Numbered from the stretch's first letter, positions 23,398-32,553 are shown. The stretch is 32,553 nucleotides of DNA from Deltaproteobacteria bacterium (GCA_031273455.1 JAISRZ010000005.1:1-32553); one strand, 5' to 3'. Notes: generated from the sequence alone by a model not told the origin. Program-made: numbers and translations.

Positions 23398-24167
23398 AGA
23401 TAAATTTTCCTACCAGTTAAAATAAAACGAACAAATGTTTTTGAGCTATAAAAATTCATAATACCTAGGTAAAATAGTTAAAATTAAATTTTATAGCGTT
23501 ATAAGATTGAAAATAAATTAACAAGACGAATTTTACCAATAACAAAATGACTCTCTAATAAACCCCACTATTTAAGCCTAAATCCAACCTAAGATAAAAA
23601 TTGACTCTTGGCCTTAGACCTTTAGGCCCCTTTAACCAGCGCGACTAAGGCCCGTTTTTTAAGGCGAGGGCTAAGGCGTTCGCCTTTAAGGAAAGCTATA
23701 CGGGCTTTAGGGATCCGGAATATAACCTAATTACAAAAGACCAATTTTCGCCTGACCAAAAATAACTTAACTAACGTTATTGCGTATCTAAACTCATTAT
23801 CGTTAAAAGGCCAGACCTAGCGTCACTGGATTTTAACCCCGTATTTTGTTATTATCAGCTAAATCTAAAATACTGGGTAATTTGAGGTACTTTCCTATTA
23901 GCCTCTTTTATTCACTATATAGCTAAAAAATTGTTTAACGCCGCCAAAGGCTTAAAGCGCCCAAAAAAGCCTTAAACTTTTTGGCGTCCAACCAGAAGGG
24001 CTGGGGGGTCCTTTTATTGGTGGTTATAACCTTTTGTCGCTAGGATTCGCCCGCCTGGCCCGCCCCTAAGGGCCACCAAAACCGCTTAAGCTAAATATGG
24101 GCGCCAAAGCGGTAGTTAGGGCGAAACCCTAGATTAAATCACGACTATTTTTTAGGAGTTATTGGTC
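23398..24167. other. Divergent gap between nikK and the TAXI receptor gene
   Basis: No gene seen. AT-rich from 23400 to 23560. It contains repeat copy 2 (23719-23738) and a perfect 10-bp palindrome GGTTATAACC at 24022-24031, within reach of the TAXI gene promoter. No confident -35/-10 pair was found for the TAXI gene. Confidence 0.5.
23719..23738 (+). repeat. 20-bp direct repeat, copy 2
   Basis: Identical to 23287-23306, but without the pairing arm that follows in copy 1. Confidence 0.7.
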
Positions 24168-25166
24168 ATGACAAGCAAAAAGATTGGGTTCATTTTTCTT
24201 TGCCTTTTAATAGCCGGAGCCGCTCTTATTTCCGCTCCTGGCCCAGCTAAGGCCCAGAACGCCAAGGAACAGTTTTTTAACCTCGGCACAGGCGGAATCA
24301 CGGGCGTCTACTATCCAGTGGGCGGGGCCATTTGTCGTTTGGTGGACGTCGGTCGGCGGGCTAAAGAGCACAACATCCGTTGCACCGTGGAGTCCACTGG
24401 GGCTTCGGTCTATAACGTCAACGCTTTACGGACGGGCGATCTATCCATGGGCATCGTCCAATCCGATGTCCAATTCCAAGCCTATAACGGCTCGGAAGGC
24501 TTCGCCAGCGCTGGCCCGGACAAAAACTTGCGGGTTCTTTTTAGTTTGCAGTCCGAGGCTTTCACCCTGGTGGCCCGGAATGACGCCAAAATCCAAAAAT
24601 TTGAGGACTTGGCCGGTAAACGCATGAACCTAGGCGATCCGGGCTCGGGCAACCGCAACACCCTAGAGCTCTTAATGAAAGAGTATGGCTGGACCTCGGA
24701 TATCTTTAGCCTATCCACTGACCTTAAACCCGCGGAAATGGCCGGGGCTCTTTGCGACAACAAAATTGACGCTTACGTTTACGTCATTGGCCATCCCAAT
24801 GGGTCCATCACCGAGGCGGCCACCACTTGCGATTCGCATTTAGTCAGTGTAACTGGCCCTAAAGTCGATAGCTTTGTCAAAAAATACCCCTTCTACCCAC
24901 TCGCGGTCATCCCGGGCAAAATGTACAAAGGGACGGACGCGGACACGGTCACCTTTGGGCCTAGGGCCACTTTAATGACCAGCGCCAGCTTACCCGACGA
25001 CGTGGCTTATCAAATCACCAAAGCCGTTTTTGGCAACTTAGACGAGTTCAAAAAACTCCACCCAGCCCTCGCGGATCTAACGCCGGCGAACATGTTGGAG
25101 GGCAATTCCGTGCCCTTCCATCCGGGCGCCGAAAAATACTTCAAAGAAGCTGGCCTGATTAAGTAA
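24168..25166 (+). CDS. TAXI-family TRAP transporter solute-binding protein
   Basis: 332 residues. A signal peptide of about 26 residues (ending PAKA) precedes a periplasmic binding protein with the TAXI hallmark FNLGTGGITGVYYPVGGAIC, then STGASVYNVNALRTGDLSMG and GDPGSGNRNTLELL. It should capture an organic anion, often a dicarboxylate or amino acid such as glutamate, and pass it to the TRAP permease encoded next. The substrate cannot be read from sequence. A TTG six bases upstream is in frame, but AGGAG is too close to it; ATG 24168 is well placed. Two hairpins follow the stop codon, before the permease gene. Confidence 0.92.
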   Translation: MTSKKIGFIFLCLLIAGAALISAPGPAKAQNAKEQFFNLGTGGITGVYYPVGGAICRLVDVGRRAKEHNIRCTVESTGASVYNVNALRTGDLSMGIVQSDVQFQAYNGSEGFASAGPDKNLRVLFSLQSEAFTLVARNDAKIQKFEDLAGKRMNLGDPGSGNRNTLELLMKEYGWTSDIFSLSTDLKPAEMAGALCDNKIDAYVYVIGHPNGSITEAATTCDSHLVSVTGPKVDSFVKKYPFYPLAVIPGKMYKGTDADTVTFGPRATLMTSASLPDDVAYQITKAVFGNLDEFKKLHPALADLTPANMLEGNSVPFHPGAEKYFKEAGLIK

Positions 25167-25190
25167 ATCCTTAAAAGGCGACTTAACGTT

Positions 25191-25236
25191 CCCTTGGCGG
25201 TCAAGGGTTAAGGGATAACGGTAACGTTATCCCTTA
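25191..25236 (+). promoter_or_regulatory. Tandem intercistronic hairpins between receptor and permease genes
   Basis: CCCTTG-GCGGT-CAAGGG (25191-25207) is followed at once by a perfect 12-bp stem TAAGGGATAACG / CGTTATCCCTTA with a GTAA (GNRA-type) tetraloop (25209-25236). No T run follows, so this is more likely an mRNA stabiliser or partial terminator that lifts receptor over permease output. Confidence 0.6.
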
Positions 25237-25455
25237 GCCTCAAACTATTGGCCCCAATAGGTTAGATTTTGGCTATATTATTTCACTTTAACCTAACGCT
25301 TTAACTCCTTAATACCCCTTTTCGCTAGATAGGGCGCGTTAGTAACTTAATTCTCTTCTGGCCCTAGCGCGATTAACGCTAAAGGGGCCAATATTATGGG
25401 TTTTGGGATGAGGAGCCAAAACCCCTTTATGGCCTTTTGGTTACGAGGAATATCC

Positions 25456-28029
25456 ATGGTTTCGACTCACAAAGATCACGCCTCCATAGTCATCAAACAG
25501 ATGCTGGAAAAGGAGACCGGACGGCGAAAGCCGCGGGGGTGTTCCCATTTCATCATCATCTTCGTGGCTATCGCCTGGTCTCTGTTCCAGATCTGGATCA
25601 CCTCGCCCCTCCCTTACTCTTTAGGTTTTGGGGTCTTAAACGACACGGCCACCCGCTCTTTGCACTTAACCTTCGCCGTGTTCTTAGCTTACTTGGGCTT
25701 TCCGGCCTTTAAATCCAGCCCCTTGGACCGGGTGCCCATCACCGATTGGCTATTGGCTTTAGTGGCCGCCTTTTCCGCATGTTACTTATTTATCTTCCAA
25801 GCCGAGTTGGCTAAAAGGCCGGGCATTCCCACGCGAGAGGATCTGATCGTCGCTGGGATCGGGATGGCCCTATTGTTGGAAGCCACGCGAAGGGTTATGG
25901 GCCTGCCTTTAACCGTGGTGGCCTTGGTCTTTTTAAGCTACGCCTTTATTGGGCCTTACGCCCCGGACATCATCGCCCATCGGGGGGCCTCCATCTCTCG
26001 GGCCGCCTCCCAGTTTTGGCTAACGCAAGAAGGCGTCTTTGGGGTGCCATTGGGGGTCTCGGCCAGCTTTGTCTTTTTGTACGTCCTTTTTGGGGCCATG
26101 CTGGAGAACGCTGGGGCGGGCAACTACTTAACCGCCCTCTCCTTCGCCCTCCTCGGTCGTTTAAAGGGCGGCCCCGCCAAGGCCGCGGTGGTGGCTTCCG
26201 GGTTAAACGGGCTCATTTCCGGGTCCTCCATCGCCAACGTTTTAACCACCGGGCCCGTAACCATCCTGCTCATGAAGAAGGTCGGCTTTTCCGCGGAAAA
26301 GGCCGGGGCCGTGGAGGTGGCCGCCAGCTCCAATGGCCAGATCATGCCCCCAGTGATGGGGGCGGCGGCCCTTTTAATGGCCGAGTACACCAACATCCCC
26401 TATAGCCAACTCATTAAGCACGCCTTTATCCCGGCCCTTTTAGCCTACCTTTCGCTCCTTTACATCGTCCATTTGGAAGCTTGCAAACTGGGCATGGAAG
26501 GCGTTGAAAGACCCCATTCGCCGTGGTTTGGGCGGATCATTCGCTTTGGCTTAATCTTAAGCTCCAGTCTTCTCATCTTAGGGGGCCTTTACTATCTTTT
26601 GGCTTGGATCCCCACGGTTTTTGGGAAATGGTCCTTTATCGTCTTTGGGCTCATCTTAATCACCGGCTACGTTATCTTACTCTACGCGTCCCTAAAGTAC
26701 CCCGAGCTCCCAGAAGGGGATCTGGAGGCTTTAACCAAATTTGAGTCGGCCACCCCAGTCATCTTTTCCGGGTTATATTTCCTTATGCCCACGGCCACCT
26801 TGGTCTGGGGCCTGATGGTCATGGAGATGAGCCCCGGGCTCGCGGCCTATTACGGCTGCTTACTCATGATCTTCATTTTATTGACCCAAAAGCCCTTTTT
26901 AGCTTGGCGCAAGGGGCTCCCCATCATGCCGACCTTTAAGATGGGGCTTTCCCGGCTTCTAAGTAGCTTAGTCAATGGCTCCAAAAACATGGTGGGCATT
27001 GGTTTAGCCACGGCCACCGCTGGGATCATGGTCGGCACGGTCAGCTTAACCGGGGTCGGGCAAGTTTTGGCCATGCTGGTGGAAACCATCTCCGGCGGCT
27101 TTTTGCCGGCGGTTTTAGTCATGACGGCCATGCTGGCCATTCTTTTAGGCATGGGCCTACCCACCACGGCCAACTACATCATTGTCTCCACTTTGTTAAG
27201 CCCAGTTATCTACAACCTGTCCGCGGCCCATGGTTTAGGCATCCCCATCTTGGCCATCCACCTTTTTTGCTTGTACTTTGGGGTCATGGCCGACGCCACC
27301 CCGCCCGTGGCCTTAGCCGCCTTCGCCGCCTCGGGCATCTCCGGGGGCAACCCCTTTAAAACCGGGGTCCAGGGCTTTATCTACGAGCTAAGGACGGCGG
27401 TTCTGCCCTTTGTCTTTATTTACAACCAGGAAATCCTCCTTTTAAACATCCAAAACGCCTTCCACTTTGTCTGGGTCCTTTTAACCTCGTTACTCGCTTG
27501 CCTAGCCTTCGCCAGCGCCACCCAAAGGTACATGTTGATCAAAACCCGCTGGTACGAGGTCATCTTCCTGCTCCTGGCCATGGCCTTCCTTTTTCGGCCC
27601 GATATCGCCCAAAATCGGCTCTATAAGGCCTTTATTGAGCTCCCCCCTAGCCAGATAGAGGAGACCGTGGAAAACCTGCCGCCAGAGCAAAATATCCGCT
27701 TAAGGGTCCTAACCCGTTTCCAAAGCGGTCGGGTTAAAGAGCAAGTGGTGGTCTTACCGGTCCAAGGCCAGACCGCGGCCGAGCGGTTAGCCGCGGCCGG
27801 GGTGTATCTAGCTTGGGAAGGCGATAAGCTGAGCTTAGACGACGTGGCCTACAATAGCCCCTTGGAAAAGCTGGGCGTCAACATGGATGACCCCACCGAG
27901 GTCTTAGGCATTGAGATCCCCAACTTAAACCGCCCGGCCAAATGGCTTTTTAACTTCCCCGGGCTCATCTTCTTAGGGATCGTCTACCTAAGCCAACGGG
28001 CCCGCCGGAAAAAACTGGCGAACGGCTAA
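25456..28029 (+). CDS. TRAP transporter fused permease (DctQ-DctM) with DUF3394 C-terminus
   Basis: 857 residues. The first about 200 residues are the small DctQ-like part. The large DctM-like part follows, with the family patterns NGLISGSSIANVLTTGPVT and GMGLPTTANYIIVSTLL. After about residue 680 a DUF3394 region gives a soluble domain (ENLPPEQNIRLRVLTRF) between two helices. It moves the TAXI-bound substrate inward using a sodium or proton gradient. An upstream in-frame ATG (25396) would add 20 residues, but ATG 25456 has GAGGA six bases before it and is preferred. The gap to the receptor gene is 289 bases and holds two hairpins. A strong hairpin follows the gene. Confidence 0.9.
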   Translation: MVSTHKDHASIVIKQMLEKETGRRKPRGCSHFIIIFVAIAWSLFQIWITSPLPYSLGFGVLNDTATRSLHLTFAVFLAYLGFPAFKSSPLDRVPITDWLLALVAAFSACYLFIFQAELAKRPGIPTREDLIVAGIGMALLLEATRRVMGLPLTVVALVFLSYAFIGPYAPDIIAHRGASISRAASQFWLTQEGVFGVPLGVSASFVFLYVLFGAMLENAGAGNYLTALSFALLGRLKGGPAKAAVVASGLNGLISGSSIANVLTTGPVTILLMKKVGFSAEKAGAVEVAASSNGQIMPPVMGAAALLMAEYTNIPYSQLIKHAFIPALLAYLSLLYIVHLEACKLGMEGVERPHSPWFGRIIRFGLILSSSLLILGGLYYLLAWIPTVFGKWSFIVFGLILITGYVILLYASLKYPELPEGDLEALTKFESATPVIFSGLYFLMPTATLVWGLMVMEMSPGLAAYYGCLLMIFILLTQKPFLAWRKGLPIMPTFKMGLSRLLSSLVNGSKNMVGIGLATATAGIMVGTVSLTGVGQVLAMLVETISGGFLPAVLVMTAMLAILLGMGLPTTANYIIVSTLLSPVIYNLSAAHGLGIPILAIHLFCLYFGVMADATPPVALAAFAASGISGGNPFKTGVQGFIYELRTAVLPFVFIYNQEILLLNIQNAFHFVWVLLTSLLACLAFASATQRYMLIKTRWYEVIFLLLAMAFLFRPDIAQNRLYKAFIELPPSQIEETVENLPPEQNIRLRVLTRFQSGRVKEQVVVLPVQGQTAAERLAAAGVYLAWEGDKLSLDDVAYNSPLEKLGVNMDDPTEVLGIEIPNLNRPAKWLFNFPGLIFLGIVYLSQRARRKKLANG

Positions 28030-28060
28030 CCTAAGAGCCCCTTTTTAGCTCATAAGCTGG

Positions 28061-28093
28061 GGCGTTAAGGGGCCTTTTTGGCCCCTTGACGCC
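28061..28093 (+). terminator. Strong hairpin after the TRAP permease gene
   Basis: GGCGTTAAGGGGCC-TTTTT-GGCCCCTTGACGCC, 14 pairs with one G-U. It starts 31 bases after the stop codon. No T run follows. The rest of the gap to 28284 shows nothing clear. Confidence 0.6.
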
Positions 28094-28284
28094 AGGTTAG
28101 CTAATATCTTATTATCTCTAATTAAGCTGGTTATAAGGGTAAACTTTGGTAAACTAGCGCGGCTAAACCAGTTTTTGACCGGACCTTATTTAAATTTCCC
28201 TTAAGCTCAACAATATGGCCCGGTTAGAACCGATCAAGTTTGGCCTTGAGCCAAGGTTTCTAACCGCCCGAAGGTTACGCTCTT

Positions 28285-29223
28285 TTGGAATTAAGCCCCA
28301 GTTACTATCGCTCCTTAACCCCGCTCTTGGACCGAACCACCCTCGCCCATCAGCCTAATTGGCCTTTAATCTTTGGCCGGGCGGCGCCCTTGGAATTGGA
28401 GATTGGTTTTGGGAACGGCGAGTATTTACATCGGTCCTCCCTGGCCCAGCCGGACAGGGACTTTGTGGGCCTAGAAATCGCCTGGGCCTCCATAAAACGG
28501 GCTTTACGACGATTAGCCGGGCCGCCTCGCGCGAATGTCCGGTTAATCATGCTGGCCGGTAAACCGGCGTTAAAATATTTGTTCGGCCCAGAAAGCTTGG
28601 ACGTTATCCGGGTTCTTTTTCCCATCCCCTGGCCCCGGGAAAACCACGCCCATAAAAGACTTTTAGCCAGGGACTTTTTAAATTTAGTGGGAAGGCGCCT
28701 CAAAAAAGACGGGGTTTTCCACTTAGTCACGGATAACGAGAATCTGGCTAACTGGACCCTGGAAGAGGCCTTGGGGTCGGCCTTAGATCTAACCCTAACC
28801 CATAAGCCAGCCCAGTTGGACACCAAATACGAGCGCAAATGGCTTTCCCAAGGGCAAACGACCTTTTATCGCTTAGAAGGCCGACCGCTTAACTTAGCCC
28901 CTCTAAAACCTGAGGAGCCCGACCAGGGCCTTTTAACTATGCGACCGACTTATATTGACGACTTTGACCCGGAAAAGTACCGCCCCCAAGGCCAAACCGG
29001 GGCCATCACCGTTCTTTTTGGCACCTTTTTCTTTGACCCTAAGCTCAATGAGGGCCTTTTGTTCACCAAGGTGGTGGAGGATAACTTTGTCCAGGAGTTT
29101 TACTTAAGGCTAACCCCAGAGCCCGATGGCCGCCATAAAGTTAGCCCGGCCATCTCTGGGGAAGCCTTTCCCACGCGCGGTCTCCAGTTGGCCCTGGATC
29201 TCGCCGCCGCTCGCTTGAGCTAA
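28285..29223 (+). CDS. trmB: tRNA (guanine-N7)-methyltransferase TrmB with C-terminal extension
   Basis: Makes m7G46 in tRNA. The SAM loop LEIGFGNGEYLHRSS and acidic VGLEIAW are followed by the family region IRVLFPIPWPRENHAHKRL and HLVTDNENLANW. The catalytic domain ends near residue 200; a further about 110 residues (from LKPEEPDQGLLTMRPTYIDD) form an extension not found in the short E. coli enzyme, so its role is open. The usual PDPWPK motif reads PIPWPRE here. The start is TTG 28285 with AAGG about 10 bases upstream. recD2 begins five bases after the stop, so the two genes are likely cotranscribed. Confidence 0.85.
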   Translation: MELSPSYYRSLTPLLDRTTLAHQPNWPLIFGRAAPLELEIGFGNGEYLHRSSLAQPDRDFVGLEIAWASIKRALRRLAGPPRANVRLIMLAGKPALKYLFGPESLDVIRVLFPIPWPRENHAHKRLLARDFLNLVGRRLKKDGVFHLVTDNENLANWTLEEALGSALDLTLTHKPAQLDTKYERKWLSQGQTTFYRLEGRPLNLAPLKPEEPDQGLLTMRPTYIDDFDPEKYRPQGQTGAITVLFGTFFFDPKLNEGLLFTKVVEDNFVQEFYLRLTPEPDGRHKVSPAISGEAFPTRGLQLALDLAAARLS

Positions 29224-29228
29224 CTCTC

Positions 29229-31460
29229 GTGCCCGAGACTTTTTCCGGCCAGATTGAGAAGGTGATCTTCCATAGCCCGGACAATGGCTTTTCCGTGGTT
29301 AGCTTTAAGGTCAAAAAACAAGGTCTCATCACCCTGGTCGGTAACTTAGGGAGCCCCGCCGCGGGGGAGCTCTTGGAGGTCAGAGGCGACTGGGTCAACC
29401 ATAAGTCCTTTGGCCCCCGTTTTGAGGTCAGCTCCTTCACCGCCCACCCCCCGGATAGCCCCGATGGTCTGACTAAGTACTTAGGCTCGGGGCTCATCCC
29501 GGGGATCGGCCCGGTCTTGGCCCAGCGCATGGTCAGGATGTTTCAAGAGCGGGTTTTGGAGGTCTTGGATAACGAGCCTGAGCGCTTAACCGAGGTCCCG
29601 GGGCTCGGCAAAGTTAAGCGCGAAAAGATCATTGAGGCCTGGCGGACGGTGGCCGGGTTAAAGCGGCTTTTGAAGTTTCTGGCCGTCTTTGGGGTGGGCC
29701 CGGCTTTAGCCCAAAAGATCATGCGCCGCTTAGGGTCTGAGGCGGAAAACCTCATTAAGGCCAACCCCTACCGTTTAGCCTTTGAGATCCAGGGGGTCGG
29801 CTTTAAGACCGCCGACAACTTAGCCTTATCTTTAGGCCGGGCCGAGGATAGCCCAGAGCGTTTGGAAGCCGCCCTTTTGTACCTCTTAGCGGAAAACGAA
29901 CGGGCTGGCCACGCTTGCGCTAACTCCCGGGATCTCGTTAGATGGGCCAAAGAGATGATCCCCGCGGCTAAACCAGCGGCTTTGGAGGTGGCTTTAAGCC
30001 GGGTGATCGTTAATGGCCAAGCCATCCCTTTAAATGGCCCAGAGCCGGGCGTTCAGGACATCTACGCCCCCCGGCTCTTTCGGGCCGAATGTTGGGTGGC
30101 CCGGGATTTACAAGCCTTAATCAAAGCTCCCCCCACGGTCCGGATCCCTCGGGTGGACTCGGCGGTGGCTTGGGTGGAAAAGACCTTAGACATCGCCTTA
30201 AACTCAGACCAGCGCCAAGCGGTTCTGGCCGCCTTACAAAAGAAGGTCGTGGTTATCACCGGCGGGCCCGGCACGGGCAAAACCACCATCGCCAAGGCCA
30301 TTTGCCGGATCTGGCGGGAAGTCACCCCAAAAATCGCCCTCTGCGCCCCCACCGGGCGAGCGGCCAAGCGGTTAAGCCAAGCCACCGGCTTTACGGCCAC
30401 CACCATCCATCGGCTCTTGGAGTACTCGCCCCAAGGCCAAGGTTTCGCAAGGGGGCCCAATAACCGCTTGGAATTGGATTTCCTTTTAGTGGACGAGGCC
30501 TCCATGCTGGACATCTTGGTGGCTAACCCTTTATTGGGGGCTCTACCTAAAGGGGCGACCTTAGTCATTATCGGGGATAGCGATCAACTGCCGCCAGTGG
30601 GGCCCGGTCAGGTTCTTAAGGACATCATGGAATCCGGGGTCATCCCCACCGTGAGGCTAAAAACCATTTACCGCCAAGCTAACCAGAGCCAGATCGTTTT
30701 AGCGGCCGGCCTTATTAACCAAGGCCAAGCCCCGGAGGCTCCGCCCCGAACCCCGGACTCGGATTTTTTCTACGTGGAGGACCACGCCCCAGAGGGGATT
30801 AAAGACAAGATCCTAAGGCTGGTTTTGGATCGGGTTCCCCGAAAGCTGAAGGTCAACCCTTTAACCGACATCCAAGTCTTAAGCCCCATCAATAAGGGCG
30901 AATTAGGCGTGGATAGCTTAAACCAGATCTTAGGGGCGGCCCTTAACCCGGAAAAATCCCCGGCCTTAAACGGGGGCATGGGCCGGTCTTTTAAAAAAGG
31001 CGATAAAGTTATCCAGATCCGGAACAATTACCGGAAAGGGGTTTATAATGGGGACTTGGGCTTTGTGGCTCAGGTGGATCTGGAAAACCAAGAGCTCATC
31101 GTGGACTTTGAGGGCGAAAAGATCGCTTACCAGGTCTTGGAGCTGGAGGATCTGCGGCCCGCTTGGGCTTTGACCGTCCATAAGGCCCAAGGCTCGGAGT
31201 TTCCGGTGATCATCATGCCCATCCACTTAAGCCACGCCCGGGCTTTACGCCGTAAGCTTTTGTACACCGCCGTGACCCGGGGCAAACGGATGGTTATGCT
31301 CATTGGCCAAAGGGAAGCTTTGAGAAGGGCCGCCTTGGACGTGGAGGAAAATCAGCGTCGCGGCAACTTACGTCTCTTTTTAACGACCGCCCCCCCGCCC
31401 GTGGACTACGCCGAGGCCCTAAAGGCCGGTGGCCCGGGCGTCTTAGAGGACGACTATTGA
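29229..31460 (+). CDS. recD2: RecD2-type ATP-dependent DNA helicase
   Basis: 743 residues, the size of RecD2 (YrrC) helicases that act without RecBC. The N-terminal part has a helix-hairpin-helix pair (LIPGIGPVLAQRM and LTEVPGLGKVKREKI). The superfamily 1 motifs follow: Walker A GGPGTGKTT near 344-352, DEASM, VIIGDSDQLPPVGPGQ, TVHKAQGSEFPV and YTAVTRGKR. It is a 5'-3' helicase involved in recombination and repair. The start is GTG. The stop overlaps the start of the exonuclease III gene by four bases (TTGA), which suggests a coupled repair unit. Confidence 0.93.
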   Translation: MPETFSGQIEKVIFHSPDNGFSVVSFKVKKQGLITLVGNLGSPAAGELLEVRGDWVNHKSFGPRFEVSSFTAHPPDSPDGLTKYLGSGLIPGIGPVLAQRMVRMFQERVLEVLDNEPERLTEVPGLGKVKREKIIEAWRTVAGLKRLLKFLAVFGVGPALAQKIMRRLGSEAENLIKANPYRLAFEIQGVGFKTADNLALSLGRAEDSPERLEAALLYLLAENERAGHACANSRDLVRWAKEMIPAAKPAALEVALSRVIVNGQAIPLNGPEPGVQDIYAPRLFRAECWVARDLQALIKAPPTVRIPRVDSAVAWVEKTLDIALNSDQRQAVLAALQKKVVVITGGPGTGKTTIAKAICRIWREVTPKIALCAPTGRAAKRLSQATGFTATTIHRLLEYSPQGQGFARGPNNRLELDFLLVDEASMLDILVANPLLGALPKGATLVIIGDSDQLPPVGPGQVLKDIMESGVIPTVRLKTIYRQANQSQIVLAAGLINQGQAPEAPPRTPDSDFFYVEDHAPEGIKDKILRLVLDRVPRKLKVNPLTDIQVLSPINKGELGVDSLNQILGAALNPEKSPALNGGMGRSFKKGDKVIQIRNNYRKGVYNGDLGFVAQVDLENQELIVDFEGEKIAYQVLELEDLRPAWALTVHKAQGSEFPVIIMPIHLSHARALRRKLLYTAVTRGKRMVMLIGQREALRRAALDVEENQRRGNLRLFLTTAPPPVDYAEALKAGGPGVLEDDY

Positions 31461-32227
31461 TACTCTACAGTTGGAACGTTAATGGGCTAAGGGCCATCGC
31501 CCAAAAACCCGGGTTTAGGGAGTTTTTAAACAACCCTAAGATCACGATTTTAGGCTTGCAGGAAACTCGGGCTTTGCCCGAGAACCTAAGCCCTGAGCTG
31601 GCTAAACCCACGGGTTACGAGACCTTCTTCGTTAACCACGAAATGAAAAAGGGTTACTCCGGGGTCGGGGTCTACACCCGGGAAAAACCTATTAAAGCTC
31701 AACTGGAGCTACCGGACCCCAAGTACGCTAAAGAGGGCCGCTTAATCCACCTGGAGCTTGAGCGTTGCCACTTTTTGTCCGTGTACTTTCCCAACGGGCA
31801 ACGGGACGAGACGCGCCTTAACTATAAGCTCGGCTATTACGAGGCTTTCTTTAACTACTGCCAAACCCTAAGAAAAACGAAACCCATTGTGGCTTGCGGC
31901 GACTTTAACACCGCCCATCGGCCCATTGATCTTTCCGACCCCGAGGGGAACGCGGACAATTCCGGCTTTTTGCCGGTGGAACGGGCCTTTATCGACCGGT
32001 TGATCGCCAGTGGTTACCTGGACGCTTTTCGGGTCTTAAACGGCGATGTCCCGGAAAGCTACTCCTGGTGGTCTTACCGGGCTGGAGATCGCCGGCGGAA
32101 TATTGGTTGGCGCATTGATTACTTTTTTGTCTCCGAGGAGCTTAAACCCAACCTTACGCGAGCTTGGCTTGAGCCCCAAACCACGGGCTCGGACCACTGC
32201 CCGGTTGGCCTTGAGCTTAGCTTTTAA
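31457..32227 (+). CDS. xth: Exodeoxyribonuclease III (AP endonuclease)
   Basis: 256 residues of the Mg-dependent EEP fold: SWNVNGLRA at the start, LQETRAL with the metal-binding Glu, CGDFNTAHRPIDLSDP with the catalytic Asp-Asn, RIDYFFVS, and the closing GSDHCPVGLEL. It cleaves DNA at abasic sites and trims 3' blocked ends. The start is TTG with GAGGA six bases upstream, overlapping recD2 by four bases. Confidence 0.94.
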   Translation: MILYSWNVNGLRAIAQKPGFREFLNNPKITILGLQETRALPENLSPELAKPTGYETFFVNHEMKKGYSGVGVYTREKPIKAQLELPDPKYAKEGRLIHLELERCHFLSVYFPNGQRDETRLNYKLGYYEAFFNYCQTLRKTKPIVACGDFNTAHRPIDLSDPEGNADNSGFLPVERAFIDRLIASGYLDAFRVLNGDVPESYSWWSYRAGDRRRNIGWRIDYFFVSEELKPNLTRAWLEPQTTGSDHCPVGLELSF

Positions 32228-32257
32228 AAAAGGTCCTATTGACCAGAGGTTAAGACC

Positions 32258-32553
32258 ATGCGACTAGACGCGTACATTCAAAAGGTCTTGGAATACGTGG
32301 CCTCTATGGCGGAAAATGGGGACGTCAACGCGGCCAACCTGGTGGTGGAGGGTCTTTACGCGGGCATAGTCAACTTAAGCCCCGAGTCTTCCTTGGAGTG
32401 GCTAGTTAAGGCCGCCGAAAGCGGTTCCGCGGAAGCCAACGCCCTCTTGGGGGATTACTATAAAAACGGCCTAGATGGCCCCCCCGAGCCAACGAAAGCC
32501 TTTAACCATTACCTAACCGCCGCCGAAAAAGGCTATAGCCGGGCCCAGGTCCG
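32258..32553 (+). CDS. Sel1-repeat protein, partial (C-terminus outside window)
   Basis: ATG 32258, with AGAGG about eight bases upstream, opens a frame that runs off the right edge after 98 codons. Helical repeats of the Sel1 type are visible: SLEWLVKAAESGSAEANALL then DYYKNGLDGPPEPTKAFNHY and LTAAEKGYSRAQV. No signal peptide, so probably cytosolic. Sel1 proteins act as adaptors; the partner is unknown. Confidence 0.7.
   Translation, partial: MRLDAYIQKVLEYVASMAENGDVNAANLVVEGLYAGIVNLSPESSLEWLVKAAESGSAEANALLGDYYKNGLDGPPEPTKAFNHYLTAAEKGYSRAQV

Overview
The window looks like chromosomal DNA of a Gram-negative, probably anaerobic bacterium, most plausibly a deltaproteobacterium (Desulfobacterota). 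This is inferred from gene content: a PSP1/RicT gene beside holB, an M50 protease-scpA-scpB run, an LplT-PlsC-acyl-ACP synthetase triple fusion, a TAXI-type TRAP transporter with a fused permease, a NikK-NikL-NikM nickel/cobalt module, and TrmB with a long C-terminal extension. The core genes are GC-rich but use many TTA leucine codons, and GTG or TTG starts are common. No rRNA, tRNA or CRISPR array was seen.

Layout. 1-2.3 kb: a partial minus-strand AAA-ATPase-like gene that runs off the left edge. Behind it lies a decayed copy of its own promoter and first 13 codons. 2.3-5.9 kb: a minus-strand cluster of HD/OB-fold exoribonuclease-like gene, holB and ricT. 6.2-9.0 kb: plus-strand housekeeping genes (tRNA-type methyltransferase, site-2 protease, scpA, scpB), with a convergent short N-acetylglutamate-synthase-like acetyltransferase at 9.0-9.4 kb. 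10.4-12.9 kb: a lone ABC ATPase and a convergent NifA-like sigma54 activator. 13.5-17.7 kb: a P-loop kinase and the 1147-residue aas-type fusion gene.

17.7-21.0 kb is an accessory, AT-rich, disturbed zone. It holds a small element with imperfect terminal inverted repeats, several open frames without starts, and two diverged copies of a cassette encoding a six-helix membrane protein of unknown function. Each cassette has its own promoter, leader and overlapping 24-codon upstream frame. Between them sits a frameshifted fragment of the aas gene found 4 kb upstream.

21.0-23.4 kb: a minus-strand operon nikK-nikL-nikM, with a promoter, a structured leader of about 175 nt and an intrinsic terminator placed before the first start codon. 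This suggests transcription attenuation, possibly metal-responsive. No NikQ or NikO is encoded next to it. 24.2-28.0 kb: a TAXI receptor gene and TRAP fused permease gene, separated by two tandem hairpins. 28.3 kb to the right end: trmB, recD2, exonuclease III and the start of a Sel1-repeat protein, tightly packed on the plus strand.

The most promising undescribed items are the duplicated membrane-protein cassette, the nikK leader RNA, and the duplicated promoter with a palindrome in the -35/-10 spacer upstream of the AAA-ATPase gene. All calls come from reading the sequence; no database search was made.
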